From an uncultured Clostridia bacterium (GTDB taxonomy: Bacteria; Bacillota; Clostridia; TANB77; CAG-508), in the NCBI GenBank assembly GCA_934155265.1, contig CAKPGU010000030.1, forward strand, positions 1 to 14,049: 14,049 bases of DNA, written 5' to 3'. The notes beneath the pieces are model-generated. The model was given only the letters and a program-made list of their open reading frames with translations. It searched no databases and was not told the origin of the DNA. Made by a program: the position numbers and the translations under genes. How positions within the stretch are numbered: position 1 is the stretch's first letter; every line of letters starts with the position of its first letter. Below, piece after piece: positions 1 to 6,525 of the stretch.

Positions 1-783
1 GTTGTAGTTCCTAATAGAATGATAGAAGAAGAAAAAATTGTAGCACCACTAAAGAAAGTATTAAGATTAGCTTCTCAAAAAGATCTAAAACATGCAGAAG
101 AGTGTAGAAAAAAAGAAAAAGAAGCATTTGAAGTATGTAATAAAAAAATAAAAGAACATAAATTAGAAATGACATTAACAGATGTAGAATATAAATTTGA
201 TAATAGTAAAATATTATTTTACTTTACAGCAGATGGAAGAGTAGACTTTAGAGATTTAGTAAAAGATTTGGCAGCAATATATAAAACAAGAATAGAATTA
301 AGACAAATAGGAGTAAGAGACGAAGTAAAAAGAATTGGCGGAAATGGTGTATGCGGTAGAGAATTATGTTGTTGTTCATTTTTAAATGATTTTGAAACAG
401 TATCAATAAAAATGGCAAAAGAACAAAATATCTCTTTAAATCCATCAAAAATTTCAGGAAACTGTGGAAGGTTAATGTGTTGTTTAAAATATGAGCAAGA
501 TGTATATGAAGAAAAAGTAAAGAAATTGCCTAATATCGGTGCTATTGTAAAAACACCTGATGGTCAAGGCGAAGTTGAAGGTATTGAAACATTAAAAGAA
601 GTAGTAAAAGTTAAAATTAAAGATGGCGAAATATTTAAAATAAAAAGATATGATGTTAAAGATATTAAAGTAATAAAAGATGTTGAAAAAGAACATACAG
701 ATAGTGAAGAAAAAGAGTATCAAAAAGAACTAAAAGAATTAGAGAAACTAGAAAAAAAGGAAGCAAAACTAAAAGAAAACTAG
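1..783 (+). CDS. ricT: RicT (YaaT) / PSP1-domain iron-sulfur regulatory protein, 5' truncated
   Basis: The reading frame is open from base 1 (VVVPNRMIEEEKIVAPLKK), so the ATG at 19 is probably internal and the true start lies upstream. The PSP1 core carries the family's cysteine signatures: CGRELCCCSF (about bases 352-381) and GNCGRLMCCLKYE (about 460-498), joined by the typical SIKMAKEQNISLNPSKISG stretch. In Bacillus subtilis, RicT forms a complex with RicA and RicF that binds [4Fe-4S] clusters and promotes RNase Y-dependent mRNA maturation; these cysteines are the expected ligands. The C-terminal tail (about 670-780) is a Lys/Glu-rich helix typical of the family. Family membership is clear; cellular role here is inferred from B. 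subtilis. Confidence 0.93.
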   Translation, partial: VVVPNRMIEEEKIVAPLKKVLRLASQKDLKHAEECRKKEKEAFEVCNKKIKEHKLEMTLTDVEYKFDNSKILFYFTADGRVDFRDLVKDLAAIYKTRIELRQIGVRDEVKRIGGNGVCGRELCCCSFLNDFETVSIKMAKEQNISLNPSKISGNCGRLMCCLKYEQDVYEEKVKKLPNIGAIVKTPDGQGEVEGIETLKEVVKVKIKDGEIFKIKRYDVKDIKVIKDVEKEHTDSEEKEYQKELKELEKLEKKEAKLKEN

Positions 784-794
784 TCAAATATAAT

Positions 795-845
795 TTTGAG
801 ATAGCATTATTCTGCAACGAAGCAAAATGATGATTATTTCTCAAA
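795..845 (+). promoter_or_regulatory. Long imperfect hairpin ahead of the ferredoxin gene
   Basis: TTTGAGA (795-801) pairs with TCTCAAA (839-845). Inside it CATTATT (805-811) pairs with AAATGATG-side bases 825-832, and TGC (813-815) pairs with GCA (822-824) around an AACGAA loop. There is no T-tract after it, so it is not a normal intrinsic terminator. It ends six bases before the ferredoxin ribosome-binding site (851-856). It could be an mRNA-stabilising or translation-tuning element, or a weak ricT 3' end structure. Confidence 0.45.
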
Positions 846-864
846 GTGAGAGGTGGTGAAAAAA

Positions 865-1044
865 ATGGCATATAGAATTCAATGTGATAAATGTATAAGT
901 TGTGGAGCTTGTGCAGCAGAATGTCCAGTAGGATGCATATCACAAGGAGAAAGTTGTTTTGTAATAGACGAATCAGCTTGCATTAGTTGTGGTACATGTG
1001 CAGGTGTTTGTCCAGTAGAAGCACCAGTTGAAGCGAACGATTAA
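865..1044 (+). CDS. Small 2[4Fe-4S] ferredoxin
   Basis: This 59-residue soluble protein carries two clostridial-type cluster motifs: C10-x2-C13-x2-C16-x3-C20-P and C39-x2-C42-x2-C45-x3-C49-P. Each should ligate one low-potential [4Fe-4S] cluster for one-electron transfer in anaerobic metabolism. Three further cysteines (7, 24, 31) lie outside the motifs and are unusual for so short a ferredoxin. The ATG at 865 is chosen over upstream GTG codons because AGGTGG (851-856) sits eight bases before it. A strong hairpin terminator follows directly, so it probably ends its own short transcript. The redox partner cannot be told from the neighbours. Confidence 0.92.
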   Translation: MAYRIQCDKCISCGACAAECPVGCISQGESCFVIDESACISCGTCAGVCPVEAPVEAND

Positions 1045-1047
1045 TAT

Positions 1048-1077
1048 AAAAGAGTGTCAGCAATGACATTCTTTTTT
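1048..1077 (+). terminator. Intrinsic terminator after the ferredoxin gene
   Basis: Stem AGAGTGTCA (1051-1059) with TGACATTCT (1064-1072), nine pairs including one G-U, closed by a GCAA tetraloop and followed by a run of T. The upstream AAA (1048-1050) can extend the stem into the T-tract. Confidence 0.9.
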
Positions 1078-1101
1078 CATATAATATAAAGGGTGATAAA
1101 A

Positions 1102-1437
1102 ATGTTTTGCAAAAGAAAATGTTGCAATAGGATGTGTTATAGGAGCATTCAAAATGGAGATATAACAATAGAAGAATTAAAAAACAAAGTAGCACAAGGA
1201 GCAATATTATTAGATGTAAGAAGTAATCAAGAATATAAAGAAGGACATTTACAAGGAGCAATAAACATACCAGATTATGAACTAAGGAACAGAGTGCAAA
1301 GAGAAATACCTAAAAAAAATCAACTAGTTGTTATTTATTGTCAATATGGTGGTAGAAGCAGAAATGCTTATAATATGATGAAAAATATGGGATATACAAA
1401 CATATGCAATTTATCAGGCGGATTGGACATGATGTAA
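1102..1437 (+). CDS. Single-domain rhodanese-like sulfurtransferase
   Basis: A 111-residue rhodanese domain. It has the substrate-loop signatures LLDVR (36-40) and EGHLQGAINIP (47-57), and an active-site loop with the catalytic cysteine C80 in YCQYGGRSR. That cysteine would carry a persulfide. The last residues (NLSGGLDMM) match the end of the fold. The N-terminus is unusual: MFCKRKCCNRMC has four cysteines in twelve residues ahead of the domain, which could bind metal or relay sulfur. I start at ATG 1102 because AAAGGG (1088-1093) is correctly spaced; an in-frame GTG at 1093 lies inside that site. Its sulfur acceptor is not visible from context. Confidence 0.88.
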   Translation: MFCKRKCCNRMCYRSIQNGDITIEELKNKVAQGAILLDVRSNQEYKEGHLQGAINIPDYELRNRVQREIPKKNQLVVIYCQYGGRSRNAYNMMKNMGYTNICNLSGGLDMM

Positions 1438-1491
1438 ATAGTTATTGCCAAAATTATTCTGCAGTGGTAAAATGCATGGAGGAGGCACATA

Positions 1492-2034
1492 ATGAATATA
1501 GAAAAAATAAAACAAGAAACACATCAAAAAATAAAATATTATAAGAAAATAAATTCAACACATTTGTATGCAAAAGAAATTGAAAAAGAGGGAGATCAAA
1601 TTTTAATAGCAGAAATACAAACAGCAGGAATAGGAACAAAAGGTAGAGAATGGCACACGGGCGAAAATAAAAATATTGCAATGACAATAATAAAACATCC
1701 TAAATGCAAAATAAAAGAGTTAGAAGGACTAACAACAAAAATTGCAGAGAAAATTCAACAAACAATAGAAAAAATGTATGGATATAAATTAAAAATTAAA
1801 ATTCCAAATGATTTAATTTTAAATGGCAAAAAAATATGTGGAATATTGACAGAAGTGCATACTCAAGGGGAAAATATAGAATATTTGTTAATAAGTATAG
1901 GCTTTAATGTTAATGAAGAAGAATTTTCTATCGAATTAAAAGATATAGCTACTTCATTAAAAGTAGAATATAAAGTAGAATTTTGTAGAGAAGATATAAT
2001 AATAAATATAATAAAATCCTTAAATGAGTTATAA
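1492..2034 (+). CDS. birA: Biotin-[acetyl-CoA-carboxylase] ligase, short class I form
   Basis: This enzyme activates biotin with ATP and attaches it to a lysine of biotin carboxyl carrier proteins. Visible family motifs are INSTH (20-24, the biotin-site start), QTAGIGTKGREW (43-54, the adenylate loop), PNDL..NGKKICGIL (105-119, with K114 at the catalytic lysine position) and SIGFNVN (135-141). There is no N-terminal helix-turn-helix, so it should not act as the biotin operon repressor. It stops at 180 residues, leaving little of the C-terminal SH3-like domain. The adenylate loop reads GIGTKGR instead of the usual GRGRRGR. The start follows GGAGGAGG (1478-1485). A related lipoate ligase is the main alternative. 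Confidence 0.82.
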   Translation: MNIEKIKQETHQKIKYYKKINSTHLYAKEIEKEGDQILIAEIQTAGIGTKGREWHTGENKNIAMTIIKHPKCKIKELEGLTTKIAEKIQQTIEKMYGYKLKIKIPNDLILNGKKICGILTEVHTQGENIEYLLISIGFNVNEEEFSIELKDIATSLKVEYKVEFCREDIIINIIKSLNEL

Positions 2035-2072
2035 AACCTCTTATTGTAGAATATAAATATAATAGGAGGTTT
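2034..2072 (+). promoter_or_regulatory. Hairpin that would bury the ribosome-binding site of the TIGR04086 gene
   Basis: AAACCTC (2034-2040) is perfectly complementary to GAGGTTT (2066-2072). The right arm contains most of the AGGAGG site (2064-2069) that serves the ATG at 2076. The left arm begins right at the birA stop codon. Pairing would block initiation unless ribosomes finishing birA open it, which suggests translational coupling. Confidence 0.4.
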
Positions 2073-2075
2073 GTA

Positions 2076-2444
2076 ATGGATGGTATAAAAAATATTGTAA
2101 AAGGTGTAATTATTTCAATAATATTTACATTAATATTTTTATTTGTATTTTCAATAATTTTAACATATACGGATATAAGCGAATCATTTACGACACCTGT
2201 AATAATTATAATTACAGCAATTAGTATATTTATAGGAAGTTCACTAGGCAATTTAAAAATGAGAAAGAATGGTCTATTAAATGGTGCAATAATAGGTGGA
2301 ATATATTTATTAAGTATATATTTGTTATCTGGAATAATTAATCATAATTTTTCAATTACAATTCAATCAGTAATAATAATAGTAGCTGGAATGGTATGTG
2401 GGATGTTTGGCGGAATTATAGGTGTAAATAAGGCTAATGATTGA
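2076..2444 (+). CDS. Four-helix membrane protein, TIGR04086 family
   Basis: This is a 122-residue, very hydrophobic protein with four predicted membrane segments (about 9-30, 40-60, 68-88 and 94-116). A short basic loop (KMRKNG, 61-66) lies between helices 2 and 3, and helix 4 ends in GMFGGIIGVN. The small-residue motif at the end and the layout resemble the TIGR04086 / YrzE-type proteins often found near the sec accessory genes in Clostridia. Function is unknown. AGGAGG (2064-2069) lies six bases ahead of the ATG. The terminator stem begins inside the last codons. Confidence 0.65.
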   Translation: MDGIKNIVKGVIISIIFTLIFLFVFSIILTYTDISESFTTPVIIIITAISIFIGSSLGNLKMRKNGLLNGAIIGGIYLLSIYLLSGIINHNFSITIQSVIIIVAGMVCGMFGGIIGVNKAND

Positions 2445-2462
2445 CATATTAGCTTTATTTTT
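2430..2462 (+). terminator. Intrinsic terminator at the end of the TIGR04086 gene
   Basis: AAGGCTAAT (2430-2438) pairs with ATTAGCTTT (2448-2456), nine pairs with one G-U, followed by ATTTTT. The left arm lies within the coding sequence, upstream of the TGA at 2442-2444. It separates birA/TIGR04086 from the HD-secDF unit. Confidence 0.75.
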
Positions 2463-2491
2463 CGATTTTAGAAGAAAATATCTAAAAATAG

Positions 2492-2520
2492 TTGATATTT
2501 TTGAAAAAATAGGATAAAAT
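2492..2520 (+). promoter_or_regulatory. Sigma-A type promoter for HD-secD-secF
   Basis: TTGATA (2492-2497), a 17-base spacer, then TAAAAT (2515-2520), about 25 bases before the start codon. It lies just downstream of a terminator, as expected for a new transcription unit. An AT-only inverted repeat, AAAATATC (2475-2482) with GATATTTT (2494-2501), overlaps the -35 box and might be an operator, though in DNA this AT-rich it may be chance. Confidence 0.7.
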
Positions 2521-2544
2521 CATAAAGACAAAAAGGAGGCAATT

Positions 2545-3204
2545 ATGATAACATTAGAGGATGTAATCAATAATGAAGAAGTTCAAGCATTTGTAAATGC
2601 TTCACAAAAACAATTAAAAGCATTAGGTTATACAGAACATTCTTATAGACATATAGGTATTGTTTCAAAAAGAACAGGAGAAATTTTACAGAAACTAGGG
2701 TATGATGAAAGAACTGTAGAATTAGGAAAAATTGCAGGATATATGCACGATATAGGAAATTGTGTAAATAGAGTTGATCATGCTCACACTGGTGCTATAT
2801 TAGCATATAACATTTTAAAAGAAATGGGAATGGATGCTGAAGAGAGAACAGAAATTATGATGGCCATAGGAAATCATGATGAAGGAACAGGAACAGCAGT
2901 AAGCAATATATCAGCAGCATTAATTTTGGCAGATAAATCAGATGTCCATAGGGATAGGGTAATAAATACAAATATGTCAACATTTGATATACACGATAGA
3001 GTAAATTATGCAGTAACAGACGCAAAAATAGAAATAAATGAAAACGAAAGAAAAGTAATATTAACATTAACAATTGATACTCAGATATGTCCAGTATTGG
3101 ATTATTTTCAAATATTTATGGATAGAACAATGATGAGTAAATATGCTGCAAAATATTTAAATATATGGTTTGAATTAGTAATAAATGGAACTAAGTTATT
3201 ATAG
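2545..3204 (+). CDS. HD-domain metal-dependent phosphohydrolase
   Basis: The 219-residue protein shows the metal-binding residues of the HD superfamily: H36, the H68-D69 doublet in AGYMHDIGN, H111 in GNHDEG and D130 in LADKSD. Further histidines H79 and H81 (VDHAHTGA) lie between them. Such enzymes hydrolyse phosphate esters, often of nucleotides; no other domain is present to show the substrate. AGGAGG (2534-2539) fits the ATG at 2545. It heads a unit with secD and secF, with only 23 bases to the secD start; whether it serves protein export or is just co-transcribed is unknown. Confidence 0.85.
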   Translation: MITLEDVINNEEVQAFVNASQKQLKALGYTEHSYRHIGIVSKRTGEILQKLGYDERTVELGKIAGYMHDIGNCVNRVDHAHTGAILAYNILKEMGMDAEERTEIMMAIGNHDEGTGTAVSNISAALILADKSDVHRDRVINTNMSTFDIHDRVNYAVTDAKIEINENERKVILTLTIDTQICPVLDYFQIFMDRTMMSKYAAKYLNIWFELVINGTKLL

Positions 3205-3227
3205 GAATGAAAGGAACGATTATAAAA

Positions 3228-4643
3228 ATGAAAAAGGTAAAAATAACAACAATAATTTTAGCAATTATATTAATATCACTAGTTGCATTTGGTGGTGTGT
3301 ATATAAAAACACAAAATAGAATGGAAGATAAAGTGAAAGAATATTCTTTTGGTAGGGAACTTGAAGGAGAAAGAGTAATAGAACTAAAAGTATCTGATGG
3401 AAAAACGTCAAAAACTTCAGATGATGAAACAGATCAAAATACTGATCAAGAAACTGCAACAAAATCAGAAGATTTGACTGTAGAAAATTATGAAATTGTA
3501 AAAAATACAATTGAAAAAAGATTAAAAAGTTTAGGTGCACAAGATTATACAATTTCATTAAATAAAGAAGATGGAACAATAAGGGTAGAATTACCTGAAG
3601 ATGATAAAACTGATGATCTAGCATATTATTTAGTTGCATCAGGAAAAGTACAATTAAAAGAAAAAGATACTGAAAACGAATTGTTGAGTGATGATATGGT
3701 AAAAAAAGCTCAATACACATATAAAACTAATTCGAGTGGAGCATATCAAGTATACTTAGAATTGATATTAACAAAAGAAGGACAAGCTAAAATAGATGAA
3801 GTAAAAAATACTTATGCAGTATTAGCGAACGAGATTAAAGATATAGAAGCAGCATCAAGTAGTAGTGATGAAAGTACGGATAATACTGATACTGAAAATA
3901 ATACAGATGCTACAGATACAACAACAGAAAATACAGAAAGTACAGATACAAACAAAGAAGAAACAAAGAAAATAGCTAAATTATCAGTTGCAGGAACTGA
4001 ATATGATATTGAAAAAATAGAAAAAGACAAAATAACAGTAAAAATAGGTTCAGAAACATCTAATACTACATCAGTAAATAATAATATGGCTAAAGCAGCA
4101 GAAATATCAATGCTTGTAGATTCAGGAAAATATCCAATAGAATATAAAGCACAAAACAATAGATTTGTATATTCTGATATATCAAAAGAACAATTATTGT
4201 ATTTTACTTTAATAATAGTTGTAATATTATTAGTAATATTTGTTGTATTTACAATAAAATATAAAACTAAAGGATTACTTGCAAGCATATCATGTATAGG
4301 ATTTATTGCATTATTATCTTTATTATTAAGATATACAAATGTAAGTATATCAATAGAGGGAATTGGAGCAATAATTTTAGTAATATTAATTAATTTAAAG
4401 TTAAACCAAATGATATTAAATAAAATCAAAAAGATGGATCTTGTAAATGAAGCGACATTAAGTTCATATAAAGATTTATTCTTAAAATTAGTACCTATAA
4501 TGATTATCACATTAGTATTCTGTTTCTCAGGATGGTCAAATTTAAGTAGCTTTGGAATGATAATGTTCTGGGGATTTATATTAATAGCAGTATACAATGC
4601 GTGCGTAACAAAAACATTATTAAAATTAAGAGAGAACAAATAG
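3228..4643 (+). CDS. secD: SecD-like subunit of the SecDF translocase accessory complex (divergent)
   Basis: SecD with SecF uses the proton gradient to help pull secreted proteins across the membrane. This protein has one N-terminal helix (about 5-26), a large external domain with a recognisable P1-like core (NYEIVKNTIEKRLKSLGAQ) and five C-terminal helices (about 322-462). It is highly divergent. The usual GLDLKGG motif after helix 1 reads GRELEGE. By eye the conserved Asp of the DANVLIFERI motif aligns with Lys at residue 391 in NLKLNQMILNKI. An acidic Ser/Thr/Asp/Asn-rich linker (about 209-246) interrupts the external domain. I prefer ATG 3228 (MKKVKITT, after AAAGGAA 3210-3216); an in-frame ATG at 3207 would add seven residues. 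Confidence 0.82.
   Translation: MKKVKITTIILAIILISLVAFGGVYIKTQNRMEDKVKEYSFGRELEGERVIELKVSDGKTSKTSDDETDQNTDQETATKSEDLTVENYEIVKNTIEKRLKSLGAQDYTISLNKEDGTIRVELPEDDKTDDLAYYLVASGKVQLKEKDTENELLSDDMVKKAQYTYKTNSSGAYQVYLELILTKEGQAKIDEVKNTYAVLANEIKDIEAASSSSDESTDNTDTENNTDATDTTTENTESTDTNKEETKKIAKLSVAGTEYDIEKIEKDKITVKIGSETSNTTSVNNNMAKAAEISMLVDSGKYPIEYKAQNNRFVYSDISKEQLLYFTLIIVVILLVIFVVFTIKYKTKGLLASISCIGFIALLSLLLRYTNVSISIEGIGAIILVILINLKLNQMILNKIKKMDLVNEATLSSYKDLFLKLVPIMIITLVFCFSGWSNLSSFGMIMFWGFILIAVYNACVTKTLLKLRENK
3852..3965 (+). other. Low-complexity Ser/Thr/Asp/Asn/Glu linker inside secD
   Basis: About 38 codons drawn almost wholly from Ser, Thr, Asp, Asn and Glu, with the repeated theme (T/S)-(D/E)-(N/T). 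A shorter stretch of similar composition lies near 3400-3475. These are probably flexible extracytoplasmic linkers within the SecD external domain and could vary in length between strains. Confidence 0.75.
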
Positions 4644-4653
4644 GAGGCAACAG

Positions 4654-5274
4654 ATGAAACAAAAAAATATAAAAATTATTTCTATTTCTATTATTGCATT
4701 AATTATACTTGCAGGAATTGTTGTAGTAGGAATATATGGATTCAGAAAAGAACTTAGATTTGATCAAAGTCAAAGTATTGATGTATATGTTGGACAAACT
4801 GTAGATGAAGCAAAAATTAAAGGAATTGTGCATGATACATTAGGAACAAACAGTATGGTTCAAACTATAGAAATATATAAAGATATGGTTACAATAAGAG
4901 CAAAAGAGATAACAGATGAACAAAAAAATAATATTGTAAATAAAGTAAAAGAAAGTTATGAATTTGACCAAACAGCCGAAGATACAACAATAAATACAAT
5001 ACCTGCAACAAGAATTGTGGATATGTATAAGAAATATGTTATACCATTTACAATCTCAGGAGTGTTGGTACTAATTTATATGATTATAAGATATTTTAAA
5101 AAAGGAATATTAAAAGTTCTTGCTAGAACAGTAGCAATTCCTGTTTTTGGAGAATTATTCTTACTAAGTGTTATTGCTATTGCAAGAATTCCGCTTGGAA
5201 GATTTACACCAATACTTGTTATAGGTATGTATATTGCAACTATATTAATTGTAATAAAGGAAAACGAAAAATAA
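4654..5274 (+). CDS. secF: SecF-like subunit, C-terminally short
   Basis: The partner of SecD. It has an N-terminal helix (about 7-29), an external domain resembling the SecF P4 region (FRKELRFDQSQ..., 30-126) and three further helices (about 128-147, 158-180, 184-202). It ends at residue 206, whereas SecF proteins are normally near 300 residues with six helices. The end, VIGMYIATILIVIKENE, appears to be a worn version of the family's IGYSINDTIVVFDRIREN segment without its Asp and Arg, and the last two helices are absent. AGGAGG (4642-4647) overlaps the secD stop, so the two are translationally coupled. The frame runs cleanly to TAA and a terminator follows, so this looks like its real end. 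Confidence 0.78.
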   Translation: MKQKNIKIISISIIALIILAGIVVVGIYGFRKELRFDQSQSIDVYVGQTVDEAKIKGIVHDTLGTNSMVQTIEIYKDMVTIRAKEITDEQKNNIVNKVKESYEFDQTAEDTTINTIPATRIVDMYKKYVIPFTISGVLVLIYMIIRYFKKGILKVLARTVAIPVFGELFLLSVIAIARIPLGRFTPILVIGMYIATILIVIKENEK

Positions 5275-5283
5275 AAACAAAAG

Positions 5284-5318
5284 AAGACTATTTTAGGGAG
5301 ACTTAAAATAGTCTTTTT
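5284..5318 (+). terminator. Intrinsic terminator after secF
   Basis: A perfect 12-base-pair stem, AAGACTATTTTA (5284-5295) with TAAAATAGTCTT (5304-5315), an eight-base loop and a T-tract. It closes the HD-secD-secF unit. No clear promoter lies between it and the next gene. Confidence 0.92.
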
Positions 5319-5343
5319 GGATAAAAGAAAGGGAGTAATAATT

Positions 5344-5844
5344 ATGGCAAATGTTGAAAAAAGAAAAGACTATATTAGTTGGGATGAATATTTTATGGCA
5401 ATTGCAAAATTATCAGCAATGAGAAGCAAAGATCCAAACACACAAGTTGGAGCATGTATAGTAAGTAATGATAATAGAATTTTGTCAATAGGATATAATG
5501 GAGCACCAAATGGATTTGATGATGAAAAATTTCCATGGTCTAGAGAAGGAGAAAATTTAAATACTAAATATCCATATGTATGTCATGCAGAAATGAATGC
5601 TATATTGAATTATAGGGGAAGCAAAAAAGATTTAGAAAATGCTAAAATATATGTAGATTTATTTCCTTGCAATGAGTGTGCTAAAATAATTATCCAATCT
5701 GGAATAAAAGAGGTCGTTTATCTATCAGATAAATATGCTAATTCTGAAAATAACATTGCATCACGTAGACTATTTGATGAATGTGGTGTTACATATAAAA
5801 AGATTGAGTTAGACGGAGCAAAAGAAATTATTATAGATTTATAA
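5344..5844 (+). CDS. Deoxycytidylate (dCMP) deaminase, ComEB-like
   Basis: A zinc-dependent deaminase of 166 residues that converts dCMP to dUMP, feeding thymidylate synthesis. The zinc site is explicit: H81-A-E83 in CHAEMNAI and P108-C109-x2-C112 in FPCNECAK. H81, C109 and C112 bind zinc and E83 is the proton shuttle. The N-terminal WDEYFMAIAKLSAMRSKDP and VGACIV segments are typical of ComEB/dCMP deaminases and unlike TadA. ATG 5344 is favoured because GGGAG (5331-5335) precedes it by eight bases. A longer frame from TTG 5317 would begin inside the terminator stem. It stands between that terminator and the S10 operon promoter. Confidence 0.92.
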   Translation: MANVEKRKDYISWDEYFMAIAKLSAMRSKDPNTQVGACIVSNDNRILSIGYNGAPNGFDDEKFPWSREGENLNTKYPYVCHAEMNAILNYRGSKKDLENAKIYVDLFPCNECAKIIIQSGIKEVVYLSDKYANSENNIASRRLFDECGVTYKKIELDGAKEIIIDL

Positions 5845-5892
5845 TTTTTATCTTAAGAAAAAATAAAAATGGAAAAAATTACTCTAAAAGTA

Positions 5893-5921
5893 TTGACATA
5901 AGCAATAATTCGTTATATAAT
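5893..5921 (+). promoter_or_regulatory. Consensus sigma-A promoter of the S10-spc operon
   Basis: TTGACA (5893-5898), exactly 17 bases, then TATAAT (5916-5921): both boxes match consensus perfectly, as expected for ribosomal protein genes. Transcription should begin near 5928. The stretch 5845-5892 is plain AT-rich sequence with only a weak AT hairpin. Confidence 0.95.
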
Positions 5922-5927
5922 AATTGA

Positions 5928-6168
5928 GCATGAATTTTAGCGTTGAAGCTGAATGTGGCTACACCCGCAAGGATGGAGGGAACTTCAGTGGAGTATGTCT
6001 TGGCTAGACCAGGCGGTAAGTTTAAATATTATATAAAGCACTTATCCCAGAATAATCATGCGAGTTTTGGGATTTTATAATGGGTAAATACGAAACACCC
6101 GGATGTGTTATAACTTGCCAACGCGTAATTTAAAAATTATATTATTATTTTAAGGAGGGAAAATTACA
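5928..6168 (+). promoter_or_regulatory. Structured leader RNA of the S10-spc operon
   Basis: About 240 untranslated bases lie between the promoter and rpsJ. Possible stems: GTTGAAG (5942-5948) with CTTCAGT (5983-5989); CTTGG (5999-6003) with CCAGG (6009-6013); AACAC (6094-6098) with GTGTT (6105-6109). A nine-pair stem, ATCCCAGAA (6044-6052) with TTTTGGGAT (6065-6073), is followed by a short T-run and could attenuate. GGTAAGTT can pair either with 6040-6045 or with AACTTGCC (6112-6119), giving mutually exclusive folds. Ribosomal operons are often controlled by a product binding the leader (L4 in Escherichia coli S10). Ligand and folding here are inferred. The rpsJ ribosome-binding site is AAGGAGGG (6152-6159). 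Confidence 0.65.
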
Positions 6169-6492
6169 ATGGCAAAAACAGTTGTATCAAGTGAAAAAAT
6201 TAGAATAAGACTAAAAGCTTATGACCATGTAGTTTTAGATCAGTCTGCTGAAAAGATAGTAGATACTGCTAAGAAAACAGGAGCAAAAGTATCAGGTCCT
6301 ATTCCACTACCAACACAAAAAGAAATCGTAACAATCTTACGTTCTCCACACAAACACAAAGATTCAAGAGAACAATTCGAAATGAGAACACATAAAAGAG
6401 TTATCGACATTCTTTACCCAACACAAAAAACAATGGATAGTTTAATGAAACTAGAACTACCAGCAGGTGTTGACATCGAAATCAAAAACTAG
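6169..6492 (+). CDS. rpsJ: 30S ribosomal protein S10 (NusE)
   Basis: First gene of the S10 operon, 107 residues, colinear with the family. It has the characteristic KIRIRLKAYDH start, the SGPIPLPT loop and the RTHKRVIDI segment. S10 sits in the 3' head domain of the 30S subunit and also acts as NusE, linking ribosomes to NusG and antitermination. The loop that inserts into the 30S head is intact. It follows the long structured leader and is separated from rplC by an unusually long 194-base spacer. Confidence 0.98.
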   Translation: MAKTVVSSEKIRIRLKAYDHVVLDQSAEKIVDTAKKTGAKVSGPIPLPTQKEIVTILRSPHKHKDSREQFEMRTHKRVIDILYPTQKTMDSLMKLELPAGVDIEIKN

Positions 6493-6525
6493 TTTCAATA
6501 TATAAAGATTAAAATCGAAAACCAC

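Noticed and set aside
1063..1085. Promoter for the rhodanese gene (ATGACA ... TATAAT)
   Set aside because: The spacer is only 11 bases, too short for a sigma-A promoter, and the -35 lies in the terminator stem.
3852..3965. Acidic repeat in secD as a foreign insertion or CRISPR-like repeat
   Set aside because: It is in-frame low-complexity coding sequence without fixed-length units or spacers.
3812..4639. Long minus-strand open frame opposite secD
   Set aside because: It is the antisense shadow of secD, with no ribosome-binding site and no recognisable domain. The same holds for the other minus-strand frames opposite ribosomal genes.
5317..5343. dCMP deaminase start at TTG 5317
   Set aside because: It lies in the T-tract of the secF terminator; ATG 5344 has a well spaced GGGAG.
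5846..5878. Terminator after the dCMP deaminase gene
   Set aside because: The stem (ATTTTTAT with ATAAAAAT) is AT-only and has no T-tract after it.
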